Assembly (NCBI RefSeq): GCF_000787575.1
Contig: NW_012236499.1
Location: forward strand, 248,001 to 312,000
Length of the DNA stretch: 64,000 nt
Source of the DNA: Acytostelium subglobosum LB1
Taxonomy: Eukaryota; Evosea; Eumycetozoa; Acytosteliales; Acytosteliaceae
Direction: 5' to 3'
This document shows positions 9,801 to 20,641 of this stretch, piece after piece. The notes beneath the pieces are model-generated. The model was not told the origin of the DNA. It did not search any database and was given only the letters and a program-made list of their open reading frames with translations. Position 1 is the first letter of the stretch; every line of letters starts with the position of its first letter. Both the position numbers and the translations under genes were made by a program.

Positions 9801-12800
9801 CTGTAGGGAGTGGAAGAATGGATAGAGGTGATTGAACATCAACGTGGTCTTGCCAACAATGATCGCACACGTCACATGTTGATGATCAGTCGAGAATATC
9901 TTTGAGAGTGCATCATCATCGATTGAATCCAATATCTCCAGGTCTGGCGTCATCTGATTACTCAACTGTCGATCCAATGAATGTTCGACCAATCTCTTCA
10001 ATGTCTCTTTGCTGTTCGATTTGCTTGAATCCTTGGCACTCAATACCCGTAGACCCTCTTCCAAGTACTTTGGCGGTGTGTCTAGAAACATGCATGAATA
10101 TATGGATGGATGCGACAACATATGAGCAACATGGTCAGCCTTGACTGAGTCAGTCATGAGTTTATTTACCTTTCAGGCCAGAGAGGTTAGGATCTGCGAT
10201 CAATGAGTCGGTAATGTCCTTTGTTGACGTGTTGTGATGGACATGTTGCTGATGTTGTTGTTGATGGGATTGGGCTGGGATGGGTGGATGCGACGTGTCA
10301 TCCTTGCCACCACCATGATGCAGGATGGTCCATGAGTCCTTGGGCAGGGTATCCAGGAACAGTTGTCCAACATTTAGGAAGTTACCCATTACGATACGAT
10401 CACTAACACCAACCTGTGACCAATCAATTGATGACGTGTTGTTGTTCTTGGCTACCTGTACCTGGTTCTCCATCTCTCTCTTCCAATAGTTTGGCCACAA
10501 TCCAATACCAACGTTTGGTTCCAATTGCCAGAACTGCATGTCTACGATCTCTGCCTCAAACTCCTGACCATCAACATCGTCCTTGAATGTGAACACCGCC
10601 TGTTTGGTACTTTGATGGTATGGCACGATGTCTAGCAGTCTTGCCGTGGGCTTCAGTCGCTCATTGGTGCCCTTCCTGACCCAGATGGGCTCGGGGATGA
10701 AGTCCAACATCAGATATCTTGGCCACCAGATGGGTGTGCCCGTGGCATCCTTCTCCTTGATATGAGGGAATCGCTCATGGTATGAGTTCATCGTGTGTCC
10801 ATAGAGCTCGACCTTCTCGCTCCAATACTTTGGTCCAAATTGTGCGATGGCCGACATCACACGACGACCTGCATCCTCCAACTTGCTGATGAATATGGAC
10901 TGGAGATGTGGACTGATCATCTGGGGCGTGAGGATCTCTAGAGAGCCCTGGCGACCTACATTGGTGGCGATCTGTAGACTGTTCAATGCGATTGGATGTG
11001 ATGCGCTCCAGTTCTCATGATTGGTGAGGTCGCCTGACTTGGGCACACTAGTAGACATGATCACACGTAGTGTACCATAGACAGTGTCCTTTGGATGTCT
11101 GTTGAGCTCAACGGCAACACCATGATCAGCAATCTGTCGCTCAACCATACGATCAATAGCACTTGGACTCATCCAGTACAATGGTGAACAAATGATTGCA
11201 CGTTGTATCACAACATTCTGTGCCTTTGACACATGATAGATGAACTGTGATGCCTTGTCCAGTGCTGTCTCGTCAAGATCTGTGCCGGTGCTTGCGCCTG
11301 AGCTCGAGAGGAGGTCGAAACGAGAGAGGTTCCTGGCGCCAGACTCAGCCGCACCCTTAACAATGATGATTGGATGCTCCTTGACAAAGGGTATCAAACG
11401 TGCTCTGATCTTGTCCAATGTTTGCTGCTTGGCTTGCTCGCTGTCTTGGGTTTGATTGATGATCTGGGTGGTCTCGATTTGCAGCCAATCAATCTCCTGT
11501 GGCAGCAACACTTGTGTCTTGTCGCTTGGATTGAATATAAGCGGGTACAATGATTTGTTGTAGGTCATCTCGTAGAGGAATGGTGACTTGTCTGTCGAGG
11601 GGTAGCCTGCATTCGACAGCGCAGACTCGAGATGATGGTGATGCAATGTGACCACACTGCCAACTATGATTGGCGAGGTGAAACGTGCAGCCACCAGCAC
11701 ACCCTTGGCGTGAAGTTGTTTGTTGGCAGCCAGCTCAGCAATGAATGATTGAACCTTGTCAGCGGACAGTCCTTTGGCCGCGGCCAAGTAATGTCTGAGC
11801 TGTGGCTCACTGCACCAGAACACTGCATTGTCGATCGTGAGGAATGATCGATCGTTGTGCGTTTGCATCAGTCCATCACGTGTAATGAATAGGTTGTCAC
11901 CAAGTGTCGGTCCCTCCATCATTGCACGAGAGTAATGTGTTCGACCGATTGGACTGAGGAAAGCATGGTTGACGCGCGATTTGACGTCGAGGCCCTTGTT
12001 GTCATTGGCGTCAAGACGATCAAATACCACGGGTGTCTGGAAGCCATCATTCTTGATGAAGGCCACCTCACGGAGTTGATTGTACACACGCCACAGTTGT
12101 TCGAACGATCTTTGATTGTTGCCATTGCCAGCGCCAATTGGTTGGACGATGACAGAGTCCATGTCCACACCAGATGAGGCTATTTTCACATCGCCAACAA
12201 ATAGGTCAAAGAGGGTCTTGTCGTTGCCAAGCTGCTTCTGGATACTGTTGGTCTTGGTAGTGATGAGCGCGCGGATGAAGCGGTAGAGCGCGCGATGTGA
12301 CTGCCAGTAGAGTTGATATTGTTGCTCACGTGAATCAGCACGCATTATTCCAATGTCATCAAAGTATCGACCAAAGAGTGGATAGCGCTTGGGATCAAGA
12401 CACCATGGTGTGTACTCAGAGTAGTGATCGTCGATGGTCTTGGCAAAGAACTCAGCCAAACTACGCCACACGCTGGCTTCGGCAATGTCTTCAGTGGACG
12501 TCGACAGGTATGGTGCGGCCTTCTCCAACAACAACAACACGGCCATGATCTCTGTTGTGATTGATGTCACTCTGATCCAGTTTGCTGGGTCGACCTTGTG
12601 TGCGCATTCATAAAGTTGATTGAGTGCACCAAACTCCTCGTATGAGCCCACGAGCTCGTCCCAACTGCGAAGGTCTATTTCGCGACCTGCCGCCTGGCCG
12701 GCCATCTGGGCGATCAATGTCCTCAGCCTGTCGACGTTGGGAGGGTTGTAACGATTGACTAGAAGTAGCAATGCCTTGGCGCACAGGTTGTACGTGGAGC

Positions 12801-15800
12801 CAAGGGTTAGGTTGGAACGCTCAATTGTAGACATGTTGAATGTCTCCTCGAGCAGACTGCTGGCCAACTTGTTGAGATTGTCATGGATCGGTGTGAGCAA
12901 TGTAGTGTACATATAGTCGATTGTTACATCGCGCATCTGTGTTGACTTGAGCTGATCATGCAGGGCTCCCAGTGAGCTGAATCCATTCTCGCGGAACTTG
13001 AGTACGGCATTGCGCTTTGACTGTGTCTCCAACTCTTTGCGACGTGTCACAGCGGTCTCGACATGCTCCTCGCTTGCCTTGACACTGAACATCTTGCCCT
13101 TGCGATCCTTGAGCTGTAGCTTGGCAGTGGCGAGCTGTGGAGTGAGCATGCTAGTGAAGCGCTCGTTGGACTCAAACTGGATAATATCAATGTGTGCCAC
13201 ACCATTGATGCGATTGAAGGCACGTTGGATAGTGGTCAATGAACGATTGATGGAACGTGACGGTGATCCATTGAGTATAAGGTATCCACCAATGGCAAGG
13301 AACGCCAGTGGGGACAAGGATCCGGCATGAGGTGCGTCTCTGAGTGATTCGAGTGACTCGCGAATGACTACATCGCGTCGTCTATATCTGTTGGCCAACA
13401 ATACACGCTGTTCGTATTGTACAAGTATGTCGATCTCGTTCTGCAACTGTGATGAGTGGAGACTGGGTGGCGCAGACTTTGACACGGCGACAAGGCCAAC
13501 GCCAAACAGACGTGTGTTGATCTCGTGCACCAGCTTTGCCAACTCGGTCTTGTCGTCCAGCTGCTGTTGTGTGAGGTTGGCAATCTTCTCCAGGTACTCG
13601 TAGGCTTGGATGGCGCGAGACTCTTGGCGTGCCACCTCCTCTCTGAGGTCTGTGCCTAGAATTGGCTGGTACTGGTCAGTGCCCCAGCCGAATGCCTTGT
13701 AGACTGAGCGACGACCTCTTGTGCTGCGATCCTTCCAATTGGTGATGCGATTGCCCTGCTCATCGATGCCACGACAGGCAGCATACCAGAGCATGACATC
13801 CCGCTCAAACCAACATCGATGGCGACCCTGTGACACATGGTCATGCGCAACAAGTGAGCTGTTTGGTCGACCAATGAGCATCAGGTCGCGTAGAGTTGCC
13901 GGGTTCATGGCTAGGAGTTGTGGATGAGTTATTGAGAACACGACAATGTCCTGACCTTGGAGGTCGCGCAGGAAGTTGTCTCCTGGGCCACGCAGACGCA
14001 AGGACAGTGGGTGTATCCTGCCACCAATCTCGCGCTTCAATGCCAGCTGTTCATTCTTTGGCAGGTTGGACAGGGGTATCCACTCATCGATGAATCGTCT
14101 GTGCAGCTGTGCGTTGGCCTTCATTTGATCCACAGAGATACCGCGACTGCGCAACAACTCTTGTGCGTAACTGGCCTCGTCTCCAAGAAGTGTGAGTGTC
14201 TCTGCGCTAAAGCCCAACAGATCCTCGCTATCAACACCAGGCACGGCAGTGATGGTGATGTCTCCTACTGTTGTATGAGGTGGGAACAATTGTTGTAGCC
14301 TGGTGATCATGTCTGAGTGCTGTTGGTTGTTGTTGTCAAAGTCATCGAGCGAGAGGAAGTGTGTGGCCAGATAGCGACGGATCTTGATGTCCTCGGGCTC
14401 GGATGAGTGAGGCAAGAAGCCGACCCAACTCAAACGAGCAATCAGCTGGCCCTCCTCGTCCAGGGACAGCGCGACCTCGCGGTAGTGTCCAGAGAGGATG
14501 AGGAATGCACGCATCACCCAGGCGAATCGGACGTCGGGTGGGGGCTTCTGATCGTCATCGCCCTTGTACACACCAAAGAGGTGGACACGCAAAGACTCCT
14601 CCTCGGGGAGGGCAGCCTTTGGATTGAGTTTGATGGCAAGCTTTCCAGACTCTGGGATCTCGCGAGTCATTGGGAAGACGACTGATCGATTGACTTGTTC
14701 ACCGCCCAGTGTGATCTTCTTCTCGGCCCATGCGCTCCATAGTGCCGCGTGCAGGTCACGGCCCCATGATACGAGTGGCGAAGGTACACCAACGGATCCA
14801 AGGATCTGAGCCAGCTTGGCGATATGCAACAGGATAACCCCTCCACTGAGCTCAATGTATTGGGAGAAGTACTCGCGTACATTGCTCATTGATTGTTGAG
14901 AGTGGAATCGTTTCTGGAGTGCCTGTTCACTGAGGAACTGGTCGGCAGCCCAGCGTTCCCACTCGCCAGCACTGGCGAATCCTGGTTGTGGCTGCAACAA
15001 CCTCAACCATCATTGAGATGATNCTGTTGGTGGAGATGTGCGGGAAGGCCCACCTGGGACAGCTTACGAGAGTCTTGATGAGTGACCACGAACAGTTTGA
15101 ATAGCAAGTCCTTGGGTATGCAGTAGCCTGCTGTCGGGCCACTCATGTAGCCTTCGGCCTCTTTGTGTGCGGCAACTGCTAGGCCACCACGTTGATTGAA
15201 TTGGTATGCCAAGTCCTCAATATCGCCAACACCCAGCCTCTCGACAAACAATGCCTGAACGTTGCGAATGGAGCGCACCAGGGCTGTCCACTGGTTCTCG
15301 CTGACCTTGAGATTCTCGGCAGCGGTGGTCGTGCGAACGATCGGGTTGTAGTTCATCAGTTGGTAGAATGCACGGGCATGTCTGGCGCACAGGGGATCGG
15401 TCACACCAACAAACTGTGGCCATATCTCCACAGACTTGCGCTCATCCTTGCCCAGATTGACACGACTTGGTCCGTAGACAAAGTGATAACGCTTACGTGA
15501 GCCAGATGGACGTATCTCGCCAGTGGCGCTCGATGGCGAAGGGAACATCACACCACAGCTGTAAGCGAACCTTGGGTTGGACATCTGGTCATGCAGGTGG
15601 TGCTTGGCAACGACCTCGCGACGCGCAGTCGTCGAAGCCATTGCAGTGCGGCTGCGATGATATTTGTTGGCGCGTTGTTGCAGCGCCAGATCGGGACGCT
15701 CACAATCCAGTTGTTCAAGGGCGATGCGTCTCGACTCGCACTTGACGTAGTTCTCAAACTCCTGTCTATATACACTGGACTGCTTGATGATGCTCTCTAT

Positions 15801-18773
15801 CTGTGCGCGATCGCGAGCAAAGTCCAACCTCTGGAACTCTGCATCATTCCTGTTCTGTACAAAGATGAACTCGTATGCTGCTCCGGACAAATGTGTTGAG
15901 TCGTTGGCCGCCATCACACCGAGCACCTGGTTTGGCTCCTTCTTGACAGCTTCCTCCAGAGACCATGATGATGAGGCACTAAGTCTGTCGCACTCATAGA
16001 GCACAGACAACAATGCCACCTGTCTTTGAATTACAACATGATCACCAAGTACACGTAGGATTGCTCTGTTCTCATCCAATGACATTTGAGTCTGGTACTG
16101 ATCCAGTATAGGTTGATAACTGAACTCCTCAATCACCTTGCGACCAATGATTGCAAACTCCCTATTATACTGATTGATCCTCTCTCGCACCTCTGACACC
16201 AACTTATAATACTCTACAATGTTCTTGAGTGTCTGTTCGAGTTGATTGATCGATTTAGTGAGTTAGTGAGTGAGTGCATCTAGATCAACCGATCAATCAA
16301 ACTTACCATCTCCTCCTCTAGAACAGCTTGGATGAATCCTTCGACGAGACCAGGCGCCTCGGTGGTTAGAAGATGGAAGGCTGGCATCTGTCGTTGCTTC
16401 TTGAGCGCCATGAATGAGATGCGATCGTGATGTTTCTTGTCAACTGGTTCACATGACATTGCCTGTGTGACAATGCGCTTGCTCTCTTCAACAACCTTGT
16501 CAGTGTTGGTCAACATGTCTCCAAGCAGCAACATCTTGAGTGCTTCTATCCTAGTGATGAAGTTTGATTGCTTCCAGTTCATCTCCACAGTGTCCTCGAC
16601 CTTCTCTGCCATCTTGTCATACACAGCCTCGATGTGAGCAGTGACTCGAACGATCTGATCGACATGTGGTGCCAGTGTTAGACAGATAGCAGTGTGGCGT
16701 GTGACATGATCCGACTTCATAAGCTTGTCGACATTCTGTTGCAACTTGGAATCGGAACACACGAGCAGGTCGCGAGCCAATGCCACGTGCTCCGACAGGA
16801 TGGTGAGCTGGATGTTCTTGCTCCACTGCTCGGCCAGAGCGCGGATTGTCTGCTCCAAACCCTCCTGGTCGACCTCGAACACTGTCGTGTGTTTGCCATC
16901 CTCCTCGATCGTGCGCTCATAGATGAACAGTGGGATGGCCTCGATGATATCGGTAGCCTGTTCGACCCAATCGTTCGATGGTGACATATACAAGTTGGAG
17001 CCACCGATGCGAACCAACTTCTGCAGCACCTCTTCTTGCTCCAGCTTGGGCTCGAGCTCATTCGTTCTGAATCGCTCACTGCCACTTACACTTGGTCGTT
17101 GAAGCAGGATGGAGAAGGAGCTGGGGACGGCGGGCATTGAGTGCAGGCGCTCCTCCAAGTCGTAGAGGTTCGTCCAGATGGAAGATCGCGCACGGCCATA
17201 CAGATCATCGACAACGGCATGGAGGTCGCGGAACACCTTGTGCATTGAACTTGATGTGTCGACCATGCGATGCACGCCCTCTGCGCGCCTGGACAGGTTC
17301 ACCTTTTGTGTGTCCTCAATCACAGCCACACTCTTGGTGCTGACAATAGTCAACACTTCGCGTAGATGCTGTAGGGCACCTTGGAACTGTGTGGCCGAGG
17401 TCAAATTGTCGTTGACCGATGAGACCAACGCACGGAATCGTCCAATCACAGGTTGCAGATGCTCGGTGAGCTTGAGGAGCTTGTCACAAACCTGCTGGAT
17501 CTCAGTTGTCGCCCATTGAGGTGGCTTCAATTTCGCGAAACACTGTCTAACATGCTCGTCCGACGAACACTTGATGAGCGCCACGATTAGCTCTCGAATC
17601 GAGTCGTCGATCCTAATGTAGTTGGAGCTGGCAAAAAGTGTTGCTTGGTTGGAGAACGCGCGACTCTCACGTCCCACAACTATCGTTGGCGAGAACGAGT
17701 CGGTGTCCGATAGCCAGGTCTCGCGAACCTGGTTCGACACACGCACGGCGTTGGCAGACTCTACACGTTGATCAAACTTCCTGATCACCTGGTAGCAAGC
17801 TTCGCGACGGTACTTTGTGTCGTCAATGGCCAATGCCTGGCGCAGGTCTTGGCGGTTGTAAGGCAGGTCGAACAAACATTGCGACAAGTAGCATGAGACT
17901 CGTGAGTCTCGTCGGTTGATCAGCTGGACGAGCTGTTCACGGGTCGCCGCGCTGCTACCCTCGGCGCCAGCGCCTTGCTCAAATAGAGCGTTCTCCAACT
18001 GTTGACTCGTGACATACGACGCCAGACCAGCCTGCTTCAGCTCGTCGTTGAACTCGGCATTCAACTCGATCGTGTCCATGACCAGAGTGGCAAACAGTTG
18101 ATTGGCATCGATTGGGTTGGACTCGCTCTTTAGGTGGTCGATCAGATTGTTGAATGATGTGTTGTCATCGTGGTGTAATCGTTGTAGGTAGGAGAGTGTG
18201 GAGTGCAGGGCTTCGCGATGTGGCTGGCTATTCTTGGCCAACACACAATGTATAATGAAGGTAAGCAACAATGATGTGAGGACTGGTGAACCGCCAGAGA
18301 CATCGACAATTGATTGATCAATCACTCCATGACCATTGAAGTATGATGCCATATAACAATGTCCTTCAAAGAACTCCACGTTGATGTTGAGTACACCAGC
18401 AGCATTGATGTGTTCCAAGCCATTCTTGGCCATCAAGTACTTGAACGCTTGATTGATTGGATCATGATATATTTGGCATACATCCGATGATGGCGACTCC
18501 TTACTCCAACCAATAGTCTTATTCTTTATATCGATAGATAGTGTTGCCGATGCTTTATATTGTCCAAGTGTTCTCTTTGCAATCTGTACATGTTGTTGTT
18601 GTTGCTTTGAATCCAATCTTGATACTATTCCATACAGCATCAAACATGTCTCATCAATCTAAAGTTGGTAGGGCATGGAAGGATAGTTTGAATGTCAACA
18701 TCAACAACATAATTAAGGAATATTCAAAACATACGACATTGTTGAAGGCAGTGGATGTTGTTGGTAATGACAT
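6829..18773 (-). CDS. Giant multidomain protein (about 3,880 aa): two ATP-grasp-like modules and a C-terminal GHMP kinase
   Basis: Six exons join in phase: 18773-18735 (MSLPTTSTAFNNV), 18658-16307, 16232 to about 15005, about 15004-10170, 10081-7395 and 7332-6829. Introns are 18659-18734, 16233-16306, 10082-10169 (ending TTTCTAG) and 7333-7394. The first third, helical, matches nothing I recognise. Around 11330-11385 lies a Gly-rich lid-like KGAAESGARNLSRF, with LEPNVGIGLWPNY near 10500, as in ATP-grasp enzymes. A second ATP-grasp signature (VGIDMILTCDLTPF...EVNARPG) sits at about 8850-8930. GHMP-kinase motifs follow: LPHSGGVSSSSAL (about 8070-8130), GKAAGASDK and the late AAAGLGGSV (about 6960-6985). 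The C-terminal part therefore probably phosphorylates a sugar or similar small molecule, and ATP-grasp modules usually ligate or phosphorylate; the substrate is unknown. The frame changes next to the N at 15023, probably an assembly fault. Reading 10162-15006 and 7368-10157 as separate genes is less likely, because the 88-nt intron joins them cleanly. Confidence 0.75.
15003..15025 (-). other. Ambiguous base and frame change inside the giant gene
   Basis: A single N stands at 15023. Upstream coding (minus strand) runs in one frame to a stop at 15003-15005. The frame that stays open for the next 4.8 kb is blocked by a stop just upstream, at about 15008-15010. No GT..AG intron of normal size bridges the two. 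Both sides have strong coding character and the flanks contain similar short words (CAACA, CATCTC), so a faulty contig overlap is the simplest explanation. A true break in the gene is possible but less likely. Confidence 0.6.
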
Positions 18774-20641
18774 CTTTGACATACACCAAAGTCTGTCTGT
18801 CTGTCTGTCCTGTTTGAGATAGATAAGATAATAGATTATATGTGAATGATGAGATATAGTTATAACTAGATTTTAATAATTGATTGATTACAAATTGAGT
18901 GAGCTTCACATCTCACCATTCAATTCCAAAATGATTGGTGGATCACACACCACACTAACTCTCCCCACCACACCTCATGATGATCAGTGTCAGCAGAAAA
19001 AGCATGGAGAAGCCCATTAATGTTGTTGATTTGATTGGCATGCATGCCATTCTTCGTTATTGATGTCTAAACCTGGTAAGACCCTGGTGAATAACACATT
19101 TAGGATTACTACTACAATAGTAGAGCAGGGTGGAACAAGTCTGTGATAAGGATATAAATATCAATCTTTGTGACACTCGCACTGTGCACTCTGGGATGGA
19201 TGGTATCTATCTCCTTCATTAAATGATGATGATGATTCTAACCAATTCATCATTGTAGGTAGATGGAATTCATACATTACTATTGGTCTATCATTGAAAT
19301 TGTGACTATCTATCTACCTTGAGGCCAACTACCCTCTCTAAGACTACCTTGAGGCCAATTACTAATTACTCTACAATCTATCAATCATTAACAACAACAA
19401 CAACAACAATAATAATCAATCACCAATGAGAACACACCACACCCACACTTGAAGGATCAATCACCAATATATATGTGTCTCAACACCTTACTGTTGTTGC
19501 CTGTAGCACCTCTTTTAGGTGTGGTGTGGTTGATGATTGTTTGTTTGATTGATTGAGTGAGTGAGTGTTTGAGTGAATGAGTGATTGAGTGGTGCTAGTG
19601 GCTATTGCTACTATTACTACTACAACACACCAGTGGGTGTTGTTGTTGTTGTTGTTGTTGCATATGTGAGAGTGAGTGAGTGAGTGATAAGAGAATGATT
19701 GTTGTTGTTTGATGCTATCTATGTAGGTATGTATGATGGATGAAACAACAATATGGTATAAATTATTTTAACTATGTGTTAAAACCTTTAACTCTTACAT
19801 GTTCCACCTGAGGGGAACACCATCCCTCAACCAACAAACAATTAATTAAATAAACATCCATTCATTTCTTATCTCCACTCTTCTTACTCTCTCTCTCTCT
19901 TCCAAATACAGCACATACAGTCTCAAGACATTCAATCAATCAATCAAATAGTCAAACAAACTTGATCATATTATTATTATTTATATACTAATACTCCAAA
20001 TCAATATCAAACTATCTGTTTGGTCATCATCACAGCGAATTGGAAATCAGATCAATAGAATAGAATGTAATATTTATATCCAATATCCAACAACAACCTT
20101 ACAACAACAATCAGATAATATTATCTGTTTTGTGATTGTGTGTGTGTGTGTGTGTGAATGTCAGATAATGCACGACTTGATTTATAATTATTATTTATAA
20201 AACTATGAATCTAGAAATTAGGAGATTGATGAGTGTGATTGATCATCAAACACACACACACACACACCAATCAATCCCAAGCAAGACTGTTCCTCTTTAC
20301 GTGAACTTTTGTTTAACAAACCCACCACCCTTCTGGGTTAGGTTATGATCATTCATATTCATTCATTCATTCATTCCTCGCATCAAACCCCTTCACTTCC
20401 ATCACTTCCATCACTTTCTTCCTTCCTTCATTCATTCATTCATTAACTTCCAACCAACCAATCAACCAACCAACCATCACACCTCACTTTCACTACCCAT
20501 GTATTAACATCATCATTCCAACAAATAATAACAACAACATCACTAGTGAGAGTGGCGACAGGAAACACCGCAACAACCAACAAACATATAGACAGACAGA
20601 CAGACCATCGATAGACCGACAGAAGATAGAGATATTATAAC
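18774..20641. promoter_or_regulatory. Long divergent intergenic region, simple-sequence rich
   Basis: This 1.87-kb stretch lies between the starts of the giant gene (minus) and the ASH2-like gene (plus) and should hold both promoters. I see no coding frame of note. It contains (GTCT)n near 18790-18808, two copies of CTACCTTGAGGCCAA (19314-19328 and 19344-19358), (GTT)n near 19640-19660 and a small GTTCC/GGAAC hairpin (19801-19818). It also has (TG)10 at 20137-20156 facing (CA)10 at about 20249-20268, (ATTC)n near 20350-20376 and CCAACCAA runs near 20452-20474. The last 100 nt before 20642 are probably 5' UTR. Confidence 0.5.
20137..20268. repeat. Inverted (TG)10 / (CA)10 microsatellite pair
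   Basis: A (TG)n tract preceded by GATTG and a (CA)n tract followed by CCAATC lie about 90 nt apart in opposite orientation. Together they make an imperfect inverted repeat of about 25 nt per arm. It lies in the promoter side of the ASH2-like gene. Confidence 0.7.

Noticed and set aside
7368-10157. A separate gene starting at the ATG at 10157
   Set aside because: The ATG falls inside a good 88-nt intron, and splicing joins the upstream block to the ATP-grasp/GHMP block in phase.
18724-18909. Small open frame upstream of the giant gene (minus strand)
   Set aside because: Only 39 nt of it (in another frame) serve as the first exon, MSLPTTSTAFNNV; the frame itself is repeat-derived and overlaps the first intron.
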